35,474 bases of DNA from an uncultured Myxococcales bacterium (GTDB taxonomy: Bacteria > Myxococcota_A > Polyangia > Polyangiales > Polyangiaceae). Below, piece after piece: positions 25,126 to 33,352 of this stretch (positions are counted from its first letter, which is position 1; each line of letters starts with the position of its first letter). The position numbers and the translations under genes were made by a program. The DNA lies in assembly GCA_937949945.1 (NCBI GenBank), contig CALFEQ010000015.1, positions 1 through 35,474 on the forward strand. Reading direction: 5' to 3'. Below the pieces are notes generated by a model that searched no databases, was not told the origin of the DNA, and saw only the letters and a list, made by a program, of their open reading frames with translations.

Positions 25126-25746
25126 TCAGAGAGTCGGGCTCGTCTTCTTCCAGGCGTCGAGCTCGGAGATGCGTCCGAGCCACGCGTCGAGGTTCGGAAA
25201 CTCGGCGAGCGGGAGCTCGGCCTGCCGCGCGTAGCCCAGCGTCGACGCGAGCGTGAGATCGGCGAGGGTGAGCGCGTCGCCGACGACGTACTTCCGTCCG
25301 TCGAGACGCTTGTCGAGGACGGCGGCGAAGCGCCGGAAGGTGACGAGCCCGTCGGCGATCTTCGCTGCGTCGGGCTCGCCCATTCCGAACAGCTTCTTGA
25401 TCAGCTTCTCGAAGACGATCGAGGCGACGTTCGGCGAGAAGTGCGACGCATCCCAGAACTGCCACCGCGTCACGTCCGCGCGGGCCGCCTCGTCGCGCGG
25501 GAGGAGCCCCGACTCCGGCTTCTTCGACGCGAGGTACTGCATGATGGCGCGCGACTCGGTCAGCACGAAGTCGCCGTCCACGAGCGTCGGCACCGCGCCG
25601 TTCGGGTTCAGCGCGAGGTACTCGGGCGTCTTGTGCTCACCCTTCCTGAGATCGAGCTCCTGCTCCTCGAGCTCGATCCCGAGGACGGCTGCGGTCAGCC
25701 GTACACGCCGGACGTTGGGGGAGAGCTTGTTCATGTAGAGCTTCAT
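25126..25746 (-). CDS. Glutathione S-transferase family protein
   Basis: 206 residues. The thioredoxin-like N-terminal domain opens MKLYMNKLSPNVRRVRL, with Ser9 in the place of the catalytic Ser/Tyr, followed by the cis-Pro loop AVPTLVDGDFVLTESRAI (Pro53 and the E-S glutathione-binding pair). The all-helical C-terminal domain has GDALTLADLTLAS, the conserved N-capping box of GSTs. It resembles theta- or beta-like bacterial enzymes that conjugate or reduce electrophiles with glutathione. A strong GGAGG is 7 nt before the ATG. It ends 90 nt from the PYP regulator; both are minus strand. Confidence 0.92.
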   Translation of the reverse strand: MKLYMNKLSPNVRRVRLTAAVLGIELEEQELDLRKGEHKTPEYLALNPNGAVPTLVDGDFVLTESRAIMQYLASKKPESGLLPRDEAARADVTRWQFWDASHFSPNVASIVFEKLIKKLFGMGEPDAAKIADGLVTFRRFAAVLDKRLDGRKYVVGDALTLADLTLASTLGYARQAELPLAEFPNLDAWLGRISELDAWKKTSPTL

Positions 25747-25859
25747 CGAATCCTCCGGGGAGCACGCGATCGATGCCGCGACGTCGCGCTCCGTTGCGCG
25801 CAGCGTACGGAGTCCGGAGCGCGGAGGCGAGGGCGGGCACACCCGTTCTCGCCCACGCG

Positions 25860-26804
25860 CTACGACGCGAGCCCGCTCGCCGCGAGATGTGCTCGCGCGT
25901 GCTCGAGGGCGGCGTCGTTCTTCGTGCGGAGCGCCCACTCCGCGGCGAGCGCAGGAAACGCCGCCCACCGCTCGGCGGCGTGGGCGGCGAGACCAGGCCA
26001 GACCTTGCCTCCGGCGCGCTCGAATCTCGGTAGCAAGCGGGCGAGCGCTTCCGCGCCGAAGCAGCCGTAGAACATCGCCAGATCGATCGACGGATCGCTC
26101 ACCTGGGCCTCGGTCCAGTCGAGCACGCCCGTGAGCGACCCGTCCGGTGCGAGGAGCATGTGCCCCGGGTGGAGATCCCCGTGCACGAGCGCGACGTGCG
26201 TCGGCCAGAGCGCTTCGTTCGACAGCCACTTCTGCCAGCGGCTCCAGACCGCCTCGCTCGGAGCGAGCACCTTGCGGGTCGCTTCCATCGCGGCCGCGAC
26301 CATCGCGCGCGCGCGAGCGACGGTGCGGACCGGGACGCCGGCGCGCGCCGCCTCCTCCGGACCGATGGCTTGCAGCGACGCGAGCATCTCCGCGTAGGAA
26401 TCGAGGAACGTGTCGGGCACGGCCGCCGGATCGATCACGTTCCACGTCGTTCCGTCCGGCCCCACCGTGACGGCCGGCGTCCCGTCGAGCCGCGGGTACG
26501 CGATCACGTCGTCCGTGTGGACCCGCCACTCGGGGACGCGAACCGGGAGCCGTGGCGCGACGAGCCGGAGCACGCGCGCCTCGACCCGAGCCGACTCGAC
26601 GACGTCGGGCCGCCGCGGCGTGCGGACGATCCACTGCGTCCCGTCTTCGTCCTTGCCGTGCACGACGCGGAAGTCGAGCCCCGTCTGGTCGAAGTCCGCG
26701 CTGGTGCTCGTGAGGCGAAGCCCGTGCGCGCGCGCCGCTTCGAGGAGGGCGGTCGCGGATTGGATGCCAAAAGGAAGATTCGATTCGGGGGAAGATTCGA
26801 GCAT
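25860..26804 (-). CDS. Mph-family macrolide 2'-phosphotransferase-like kinase
   Basis: 314 residues from the ATG at 26804, with AAGGAGA upstream. It follows MphA/MphB through its length: LDFRVVHGKDEDGTQWIVR, TPRRPDVV, VPEWRVHTDDVIAYPRL, WSRWQKWLS, then the catalytic VHGDLHPGHMLL (His208, Asp210, His215) and the metal-binding GVLDWTEAQVSDP (Asp229). The C-terminal ERAGGKVWPGLAAHAAERW is also an Mph signature. Mph enzymes transfer phosphate from GTP to the 2'-OH of macrolide desosamine and inactivate erythromycin-type drugs. Chromosomal relatives are known in soil bacteria; here it may be intrinsic resistance or act on an endogenous compound. No erm, efflux or mobile gene is adjacent. Confidence 0.88.
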   Translation of the reverse strand: MLESSPESNLPFGIQSATALLEAARAHGLRLTSTSADFDQTGLDFRVVHGKDEDGTQWIVRTPRRPDVVESARVEARVLRLVAPRLPVRVPEWRVHTDDVIAYPRLDGTPAVTVGPDGTTWNVIDPAAVPDTFLDSYAEMLASLQAIGPEEAARAGVPVRTVARARAMVAAAMEATRKVLAPSEAVWSRWQKWLSNEALWPTHVALVHGDLHPGHMLLAPDGSLTGVLDWTEAQVSDPSIDLAMFYGCFGAEALARLLPRFERAGGKVWPGLAAHAAERWAAFPALAAEWALRTKNDAALEHARAHLAASGLAS

Positions 26805-27183
26805 CACGAGGTCTCCTTCGCTCGGGACGAGCCATGGGAAGCCCCGCGAGAAACGTCCGAGACGGCCGGGCGGCCGAGAGCATCGCCACGACGCGTCCTC
26901 GAGAGCCGTCACGCGCGGGCACTTCCGCGAACCAGGACACGGAAAGCCGACACGGACGACAGCACCGTGACGATCCCGGCGGCCGCACGACGAGCATCAT
27001 GCTCGTGCGCGCACCACGCACGCCGCCTCGGCGCGCTCATCGGCGCGCGCGAGCGGATCGCACACGGGCTGTCGGCTCAGCGGAGGCGCATCGACGGCAT
27101 GGCGCTACCTTGGCACCTGGGCAAGGCTCGCGCAACCGCGAAGCTGACACTCGGGTGTCAAGAAACGCTGGCGCAGTCGGCGG
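26805..27183. other. 379-bp gap without a clear gene
   Basis: Upstream of the Mph-like gene and downstream of a secreted-protein gene, both minus strand. No supported gene. A perfect stem, TGACAC/GTGTCA with a TCGG loop (27145-27160), lies 24-39 nt past the stop of the secreted-protein gene and could end its transcript, but no T-run follows it on the minus strand. Confidence 0.5.
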
Positions 27184-27864
27184 CTAGCTGGTCTTCGTGA
27201 TCTCGCAGCCGAAGAAGTAGCCCGGGGTCGTGAACTCGAGGGCGACGCTCTGGTTGATCGTCGTGCCGGCTCCGGTGCGGAAGGCGTAGATGAAGTGACC
27301 GTCTTCGGGGGAGACCGCCTGCGAGACCGTGGAGCCCGACCGCGAGAACTTGATGGCGCCTCCAGTCATGGTCACGGAGCGACAGTCCACGAAGTAGAGC
27401 GAGTTCCCCTGAGCCGGGAAATCGAGAAGAAGGACACCCTGCGGGACGTGATTCAGAACGGTGAAGGGGTTTTCGGGAATCGCCAAGTTGAAGATGGACG
27501 ACCCGGTGCGCTGCGGAGGGGCCGCATCGATCCCGAAGAGACCGTCCGGGAACTCGCCGTCGGGGCCGCGGTAGATGGACGCGCCGACGCGGCTGATCCG
27601 TGCATTACCGCTGACGGGTGCGGCGGGCGTGAGCTTGATGAAGGGAGGCGGCGGCGGGACGCTCAGCGTCGGGAGGTTGGCGCGACGGAGCGCGGTGTTG
27701 AAGCTGTTGGATCGCTTCGCCCCCAGAGCCGGCGGCGCCTTGATCGTCGTCGCCTGCGCCTTGGTCATCGGCGCTGCGGCAGGGGGCTTCAGCGTCGGGG
27801 GCTGCGCGAACGCCGAGGTGGCCGCGAGCGACAGGCACACGAGTACGGACCAGCGGATCTTCAT
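27184..27864 (-). CDS. Secreted beta-rich protein of unknown function
   Basis: 226 residues. Signal peptide MKIRWSVLVCLSLAATSAFA with cleavage after AFA, and a GAGGAGG Shine-Dalgarno before the ATG. Residues 20-80 are Pro/Ala-rich. The rest is beta-rich, with TGSSIFNLAIPENPF, GVLLLDFPAQGNSLYFVDC and a closing FTTPGYFFGCEITKTS; Cys at the two strand ends may pair. No family is recognised. It likely lives in the periplasm or outside the cell. Confidence 0.75.
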   Translation of the reverse strand: MKIRWSVLVCLSLAATSAFAQPPTLKPPAAAPMTKAQATTIKAPPALGAKRSNSFNTALRRANLPTLSVPPPPPFIKLTPAAPVSGNARISRVGASIYRGPDGEFPDGLFGIDAAPPQRTGSSIFNLAIPENPFTVLNHVPQGVLLLDFPAQGNSLYFVDCRSVTMTGGAIKFSRSGSTVSQAVSPEDGHFIYAFRTGAGTTINQSVALEFTTPGYFFGCEITKTS

Positions 27865-27981
27865 CTTTCAGCCTCCTCAGCCTCGCCAGCGTCGGGCTCT
27901 CGGACACGTTCGACGACGGGGGCCCCGACGCGAGTCAACCGAGCGTATCACCCGAACGGAGACGGCGGGCGGCGTCGAGGA

Positions 27982-28821
27982 TCATGCGGGCCGCCGGCGC
28001 CAATCGATGCGCCCGATCGTCCAGGCACCGTCCGTGCCGCGGGTGATCTCGATCGTGTAGTCGGCGCCCCGGCCTCCGACCCACGCGACACCACCGCGCT
28101 CGCCCAGCAACGCCGCGTAGACCGTCTTCGTGAACGCATCGTGCCCGTGCCGCTCCTCCGCGCGAGCGACGGCGAGGAGCTCCTCCTCCGTGAAGTTGCT
28201 CTCCGGCGCGAGGTGGCGTCGAACGGGCGCGAGCTCCTTGCGTTCGACCGCGGTCATCAAGGCGCGAGCGACGCGCTCGAGCGCGCGCGCCGACTCGGCC
28301 TCGTCCTCCCGCGCGACCCAGAGGATGCGCCAGCTCACCGTGGCGTCTTCGCCTCTGCGATCGGGATCCGGCACCAACTTCAGGACGCCGCGATGCGCGC
28401 ACGAGGCGGACGCGCTCGTGTTCGGACCGGCGGCGGCGTCGAACTTCATACCGAGCTTCTCGACGATCTGTGCGGCGCCGAAGTCCCAGAAGATCTCCTG
28501 CGAGGTGTACTCCTGCCGGCCGAGCTCTCCCTGGATCTCCTGCTCGATCCGGAACGTGAAGAAGAAGCTGTTGTGCCGCTTGCCCGTGCTCCGGACGCCG
28601 GCGCAGCTCACCAGCACCTCGACGCCGGGCAGCTCCGTCGCGTCGTCGTTCGTGGTTTTCATCGTGGGGCTCGTGGCGGGCGCGCTCGCGTCCTGGAGCG
28701 TGACGGCGGGCGCGGACGGGGTCTTGGTCGTGCCCGCTCGGTCGCAGCCCGCCACGAGGATGCACACGACGAGAGCGCCGAGCCGGCGGAGCGGCTGGAG
28801 GGAACTCTTGGTGCAATACAT
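27982..28821 (-). CDS. Lipoprotein of unknown function
   Basis: 279 residues. Signal MYCTKSSLQPLRRLGALVVC ends in a VAGC lipobox (Cys 26). A Thr/Ala/Pro/Asp linker runs to about residue 55. The mature protein has VEVLVSCAGVRS, FFFTFRIEQEIQGEL, a long helical stretch (ARALERVARALMTAVERKEL) and a closing DYTIEITRGTDGAWTIGRIDW strand pair that looks like an NTF2/SnoaL-like end. I cannot name a family. No Shine-Dalgarno is obvious, and a TAGGAT hexamer lies 43 nt upstream of the ATG. It is the upstream partner of the secreted protein at 27184, 117 bp away. Confidence 0.72.
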   Translation of the reverse strand: MYCTKSSLQPLRRLGALVVCILVAGCDRAGTTKTPSAPAVTLQDASAPATSPTMKTTNDDATELPGVEVLVSCAGVRSTGKRHNSFFFTFRIEQEIQGELGRQEYTSQEIFWDFGAAQIVEKLGMKFDAAAGPNTSASASCAHRGVLKLVPDPDRRGEDATVSWRILWVAREDEAESARALERVARALMTAVERKELAPVRRHLAPESNFTEEELLAVARAEERHGHDAFTKTVYAALLGERGGVAWVGGRGADYTIEITRGTDGAWTIGRIDWRRRPA

Positions 28822-29031
28822 GACTCGCGCCTGCGCCCCGGCCTCGCGACCCGACCGCCCCTCCATCCTAGCCACGATCGAGCAGGCTTCTCTGGGCGAT
28901 GTCCGAGATTGGTGCGGAACACGAACGCCAACGCGTCGCATTCAGCAAGCGGCCGAGGTCGCGCAGCGTGTGCTGAACCATCACCAGCGCCGTGAGGCGC
29001 TGAACATCGCCGTCATGCACCGACGGCGCGC

Positions 29032-29157
29032 TCACCGACACAGGTTGTCGACGCACTGCTTGCCGCTCGGGCAGGCACCGAGATCGACGTCGACCGCGAG
29101 CGGGTCTTTGATGATGCCGCAGAGACCGTCGCCGGTGTCGCGTGCTTGCGGCGGACG
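29032..29157 (-). pseudogene. C-terminal fragment of a Cys-rich protein gene
   Basis: The minus strand reads TGDGLCGIIKDPLAVDVDLG, then ACPSGKQCVDNLCR and a stop. The paired CxxxxxC ending is in the style of the myxobacterial Cys-rich surface proteins in this window (compare CPAGQRCESSQCV further on). Only 41 codons are open before an in-frame TGA at 29158, and no start is present. It looks like the 3' end of a lost gene. Confidence 0.4.
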
Positions 29158-29445
29158 TCATCCATCGTGAGCGGCGACGAGTCGCGCGTCTTCAACCTTC
29201 GTGTCGCGTTGCCGCTCGCGGAGGAGGCGCGGCCGCTCCGTGCGGAGAGCTTCGACTCGCTCACTCACAGGGTGTCCTCGAGCAAGCGGTCGTGGACCGG
29301 CCGCGAGCCGCCTGGGGCGATCACGATCTCGAACCTGACCGACGACCGATTCTCGTTCGCGCTGACGGCCAGGCTGACCGCCGAAGGCGGCGACGCGACC
29401 GGCAGCGTCGACGTGACCGGCAGCGGAGAGATCGAGCTGCCCTGA
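29146..29445 (+). pseudogene. C-terminal fragment of a beta-rich protein gene
   Basis: The plus-strand frame has strong G/C third positions from about 29161 to the stop and reads as protein: SRVFNLRVALPLAEEARPL, FDSLTHRVSSSKRSW, GAITISNLTDDRFSF, then a Gly/Thr/Ser/Asp repeat (GGDATGSVDVTGSGEIELP). The only start near is a TTG at 29146 with no ribosome site, and the upstream codons (back to a stop at 28993) overlap the opposite-strand Cys-rich fragment. I read it as the 3' remnant of a secreted beta protein. It could still be a short expressed gene of 99 codons. Confidence 0.4.
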
Positions 29446-29508
29446 AGGCTCGGACGTCACGATCGGTCGGGCGCACGATGCGCCGACGGCATGCGGGCGG
29501 ACGCAGCC

Positions 29509-30564
29509 TCATTGGCACGTCCGCAGCCCGTACGCCGTGCCGGTGCAGGTGCGGCCGCCCGAGCAGGTCTCGGTCCACTCGCAGACCTCGACGGTCCCCT
29601 GAAGGCAGCCGTCGAGCATGCAGCTGGTTCCGCCGGAGTGGGCGCAGCAAACACCGGCGTCGCAGTCCTCGGGACCGTCGCAGAAGAGCGGGAGCTCGAT
29701 CGCCGGGCAGGGCGTCGCCATCCCGGCGCAGACGCCATGCTGCGTCGCGGAGTTGTAGCAGCACTTCGAGATCGACAGGTCGCACTGCTCCTCGGCGCTG
29801 CCCCTGCAGAGCACGAAGCCCGGGATCCCTTCGTTGGTCGTGCCGCCGTCGTCGTGGCCGCCGTCGTCGTGGCCGCCGTCGTCGGTGATGCCGCCGTCGT
29901 CGGTGATGCCGCCGTCGTCGAAGCTACCGTCGTGCGTCGAGCCGTCTTCGGGATCGCCCGCGTCGTTCGGAGCGGCGTCCTCGCCCGGACCGGCGTCGTC
30001 GGTGGGCGCGGCGTCCGGACGCGAGATCGGAGCGCCGCCGTCGCCATCGAGCTCGCCTTCGAGGACGCACGTATCGCCGGTCGTGCAGTCGACCTGCGCG
30101 CCGACGCACTGGCCGAGGGCGTTGCAGGTCGTGTCCGCGTCGCACGGGACGTCCTTGCACTGCGCGTAGAGCATCACGGGGAGGCGCAGGCGTTCGTGCG
30201 GTGAGTAGCGCAGCCGTCGCCGCGCGACGATGCACCCCGCATAGTTCGGCGGCGTACAAGCCTCCGTGTCCCGATCGACGCCGAGGACGATCTTGACGGA
30301 CAGCTCCGCCGTGTCGCTGGTGGCGGGCACGACCGTGAGCGACCCGACGAATCCGTCTTCCGCCCACAGCTCGCGCGTGTCCGTGGTCGGCTCGGCGGTC
30401 TCCGTCTCTCCCGGGCGGCCGACCGTGAAGCTCACGACGAGGCCGGGGCGGTAGGGCACGTTCGTTCGGGCCTCGACGCTCACCTGCGTGGGCTCGCGAC
30501 AGCTTCCCATCGCGAGCGCGACGGCGACCAGGCTCGCACCGACGATCGCCGACCGCTTCCGCAT
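29509..30564 (-). CDS. Cys-rich lipoprotein with an Asp/Gly tandem repeat
   Basis: 351 residues. Signal MRKRSAIVGASLVAVALAMG ends in a GSC lipobox (Cys 22). Residues about 40-150 form a beta domain (PYRPGLVVSFTVGR, SVKIVLGVDRD). Then come Cys pairs (CKDVPCDADTTCNALGQCVG) like those of other myxobacterial surface proteins. A low-complexity Asp/Gly/Ala region (about 190-250) includes five DDGG units, encoded by 15- and 18-bp DNA repeats, and may bind calcium or act as a spacer. The last 100 residues hold many Cys (KCCYNSATQHGVC, CDGPEDCDAGVCC, CEWTETCSGGRTC). Function is unknown; an extracellular, disulphide-rich coat or adhesin part is likely. Confidence 0.82.
   Translation of the reverse strand: MRKRSAIVGASLVAVALAMGSCREPTQVSVEARTNVPYRPGLVVSFTVGRPGETETAEPTTDTRELWAEDGFVGSLTVVPATSDTAELSVKIVLGVDRDTEACTPPNYAGCIVARRRLRYSPHERLRLPVMLYAQCKDVPCDADTTCNALGQCVGAQVDCTTGDTCVLEGELDGDGGAPISRPDAAPTDDAGPGEDAAPNDAGDPEDGSTHDGSFDDGGITDDGGITDDGGHDDGGHDDGGTTNEGIPGFVLCRGSAEEQCDLSISKCCYNSATQHGVCAGMATPCPAIELPLFCDGPEDCDAGVCCAHSGGTSCMLDGCLQGTVEVCEWTETCSGGRTCTGTAYGLRTCQ
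29842..29922. repeat. 15/18-bp tandem repeat inside the lipoprotein gene
   Basis: Five in-frame units begin GCCGCCGTCGTCG: two of 15 bp (ending TG), two of 18 bp (ending GTGAT) and one final 15-bp unit. They code DDGG followed by H, IT or a different residue. In-frame lengths suggest slippage under selection for the frame. Confidence 0.85.
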
Positions 30565-30571
30565 GACGCCG

Positions 30572-30577
30572 ATGCTA
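30572..30577 (-). promoter_or_regulatory. -10-like element of a leaderless promoter
   Basis: TAGCAT on the minus strand, 7 nt before the ATG at 30564, with no Shine-Dalgarno in between. Confidence 0.4.
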
Positions 30578-30650
30578 CACGGTCTCGGCGAGCGTGTGCG
30601 GAGTCGATCTTCGCCCGCCGTCTCGCGGGGGAGGCGCGGAGCGCTCGGTC

Positions 30651-31827
30651 TCAGGGAGCCGGGGCCGCCGCGTCCGGCGAGAGGAGGTCCGGAGGAGCGT
30701 TCGAATCGGGAATGGCGACCCCGACGCATTGCGAGCTCTCGCAGCGCTGCCCTGCCGGGCAGTCTACGACGATCGTGTTGCCGCGCTCGTCTGCGAAGCA
30801 GCCACGGACGGAGGCGCCGAGCATCGCGCGCACGTCGGAGGGGGTGACGGCGAACGGATCGGTGCACATCCCGGCGTGCTCGCCGCCGCCACACTCGAGG
30901 CCGGGGGCGCAGCCGCCGCAATCGACGACTCCGGAGCAGCCGTCGTAGCGCAGGCCGCAGGCGCCCGGCGGGCAGAGCACGTCACGTGGCGTCGGCACGC
31001 ACTCGCCCTTGGCGGCGTCACGGCATTGATTGTTTTCCAGACCTCGCCGGCCGAGCACGTCCCGCAGCTCCGGACGCCCTGCTCGGTCACGAGAGGACCG
31101 CAAGCGCGCTCGAGCTCCGAGCACTCCGGCTCGTGGACGTAGTCGGCCACGAGCGTTCGGATGTCCTGCCGGGTCAGCGTCTCCAGCGGGCCTTCCGCGA
31201 CGTGCAGATCTTCGCCGACGAGCTCGAGCTCGAAGATCTGCATCCGCGTCGGCGAGCTCGACTCGTCGCCGCGCGCTCGCGCGTCGAGGTACCCACGGCG
31301 ATCCCATTGGACGAGGATCGCCGCTTTGCGGTCTCCGAGGGCCACGTCGAGATCGAACGGCGCCACTGCCTCGCCCGGTCGGCGCACGGATGCGCGCTTG
31401 GCGACGTGCCCGGCCTCGTCGACGAGCAGGATCTCGAGCGTCCAGCCCGAGCGATCGACCTCGAAGAGGATCTTCGGTCCGAGGCTGCCGCAGCGGCGTG
31501 CGCGAGAAGAAACTGCATGCCGTTCGGGCACTGCGGGTTGTCGACGTCGCAGGTGTCCCCTTCGGCCATGCCGGCCATGTGCACGCAGCCGTACTCCGTG
31601 CGATGCCCCTCGCATCGACCGTTGACGCACATCGGGTACGAGCGCATCGGGTGGATCGAGAGGAAGCAGTACGAGGCCGGACCGCAGTCGTACCAATCGA
31701 CGCATTCGGTTCCGGGTTCTTCTGTCTCGTCATCCGTCTCGGTCGCGAGCGAAGTGCGTGAGACGTTCTCGTTCGATCGTGCCGAGGTCTCGTCGGGCCG
31801 CGCCTCGTCCGGTCGTTGTGACGTCAC
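30651..31827 (-). pseudogene. Cys-rich protein gene broken by two frameshifts
   Basis: Three consecutive minus-strand frames read as one protein. Frame 1 (31827 to about 31500) gives GTECVDWYDCGPASYC to CPNGMQFLLA. Frame 2 (about 31500-31038) gives CGSLGPKILFEVDRSGWTLE to CGTCSAGEV. Frame 3 (31037-30651) gives NNQCRDAAKGECVPTPRDVL to CPAGQRCESSQCVGV. At the second break, adding one base between 31037 and 31038 restores GEVCENNQC, with the expected Cys. At the first break a single added base near 31500 also restores the frame. So two one-base deletions fit. The rebuilt product, about 390 residues, has a beta domain between Cys-rich ends. The 5' end (GTG 31827) has no signal peptide, so it may also be damaged. 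Assembly error cannot be excluded. Confidence 0.7.
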
Positions 31828-31878
31828 GCTTGGAGCGCGACGAGGGCGCCGAGCGTGCGGCCCACCGAGGCGGGCCCC

Positions 31879-32126
31879 TCACTCGCGCACCCTCTCCGGA
31901 CGGCGCAGGGGGTCGACGAGCACGGCGCGAAAAAGTTCAGAGTCACGGATCAGCACGCGGCGTTGCGCAGGTCGTCGCGCATCGTGGGGCCGAAGACCGG
32001 ATCGGATCTTCGATCCACGTGCGTGCACATGGCCTCGAAATCGTTCGTGAGCGCCGTTTCGACTCCATCGAGAGCCATCGCGAAAGCGCGGGCCTGACGC
32101 GGCGAATTGCCGCCGGTGCGGAGCAT
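31879..32126 (-). pseudogene. Possible remnant of a small gene, two frames
   Basis: From ATG 32126 a 58-codon frame reads RQARAFAMALDGVETALTND to GPTMRDDLRNAAC and stops at 31950. Right behind, another frame reads VLIRDSELFRAVLVDPLRR and stops at 31879. Both have high G/C third positions and natural composition, so they may be one gene with a frameshift. It starts only 17 bp from the divergent lipoprotein gene at 32144. No family is recognised. Confidence 0.3.
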
Positions 32127-32143
32127 GCAGTGGTTTCGAGCGC

Positions 32144-33274
32144 ATGGCGCTGGATCGTCGCTTCCCCGCGCTGGTTGCTGGACTGCTTTTCTCGTCGCTC
32201 GCCGGATGCGGGGACGCCGACCTCGGCGCGATGGCCGAGCGCACCGTGCCCAGAGGAGTCGCCGATGGCGAGGAAGATTCCGGCGGCGACGGACCCTCCG
32301 ACGTCGATCCATTCGACGGCGATGACGGCGAAGACGACGACACGGACGCGCCGGGCTTGGAAGCTGGCGGCTACGGCGCGGCGGGCCCCGTGATCGACGG
32401 AGAGGGCGCTCCCGACGAGGAGGAGCTCACTCCGAAGGCCGCACCGAAGCCGCTCGAGCCGTTCCGGGTGATGACCTACAACGTCCGGCGCCCGACGACG
32501 GACGATACGGGCATCTACGCGTGGAGCAAGCGCAAGGCCGCCGTCATCGCGCGCATCCTCGCCAACAATCCGGACATCGTCGGCGTCCAGGAGGCGTCGA
32601 ACGGGGCGGACAAGGACCTCATCGCCGGTCTCACGGGCGACGACAAGCCGTACGCGGTGTTCCGTCCGAGCCTATCGGGCAGCCCGAAGCTCGTCTTCTA
32701 CAAGAAGACGCGGTTCGTCTTCGACGCCGACACCGGCATGGGCAACGTGGCGTTGCCGAACCCGTACGCCGAGACCCACGAGTGCCATTCGAACGCGAAG
32801 GGACGCAAGGCGGCTTGGGTCGGCCTCCGCGAAAAGGACTCGCAGAAGGTCTTTTTCGTCGTGAACGCGCACATCACGCATGGCGCGAAGTGCTCCGAGG
32901 GCCGGAAGAAGCAAGTGGAGGCGATCAAGAAGCTCGTCGAGACCAACGGCAAAGGGCTCGCCAAGATCGTGATGGGCGACTTCAACACCGATCCTCAGTC
33001 CACGTCGACGAAGGGCGAGACGACCATCTCCATCCTGGAGAAGATCGGTCTGAAGAAGACCGCGACCTTCAGCGGAACGACCACGAAGACGCAAGCGACG
33101 TTCAACAGCGACTGGAAGAAGAAGGGCTGGAAGAGCTCGACGCGCCTCGACTACATCTTCCACTCCGGAGGCGACATCACGTCGACGTCGCCGACCATCG
33201 ACCGAACGACGGTCAACGGCATCACGCCGTCGGACCACTACGCGGTGCTGGCGACGATCCGCGCCGCGAACTAG
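32144..33274 (+). CDS. Endonuclease/exonuclease/phosphatase (EEP) family lipoprotein
   Basis: 376 residues. Signal with an LAGC lipobox (Cys 22) is followed by an Asp/Glu-rich linker (41-70) and a Pro spacer. The EEP fold starts at RVMTYNVR (Asn113), then DIVGVQEA (Glu150, the metal-binding glutamate), VNAHITHG, VMGDFNTDP (Asp/Asn active-site pair), RLDYIFHSG and a closing TPSDHYAV (Asp364/His365). All catalytic positions of Mg2+-dependent EEP phosphodiesterases are present, so it is probably active on nucleic acid or phospholipid outside the cytoplasm. As a surface nuclease it could serve nutrient scavenging, predation or biofilm turnover. Substrate not decidable from sequence. Confidence 0.92.
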   Translation: MALDRRFPALVAGLLFSSLAGCGDADLGAMAERTVPRGVADGEEDSGGDGPSDVDPFDGDDGEDDDTDAPGLEAGGYGAAGPVIDGEGAPDEEELTPKAAPKPLEPFRVMTYNVRRPTTDDTGIYAWSKRKAAVIARILANNPDIVGVQEASNGADKDLIAGLTGDDKPYAVFRPSLSGSPKLVFYKKTRFVFDADTGMGNVALPNPYAETHECHSNAKGRKAAWVGLREKDSQKVFFVVNAHITHGAKCSEGRKKQVEAIKKLVETNGKGLAKIVMGDFNTDPQSTSTKGETTISILEKIGLKKTATFSGTTTKTQATFNSDWKKKGWKSSTRLDYIFHSGGDITSTSPTIDRTTVNGITPSDHYAVLATIRAAN

Positions 33275-33352
33275 CCGACCGTAGCTCAGCCGTGACGAGG
33301 GCGCGCCGACGTGCGAGACCTCGGCGCCGACCTGTAGTAGCGATCCGCGCTC

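Noticed and set aside
27145..27160. An intrinsic terminator after the secreted-protein gene
   Set aside because: The stem is perfect but has only 6 bp and no T-run follows it on the minus strand.
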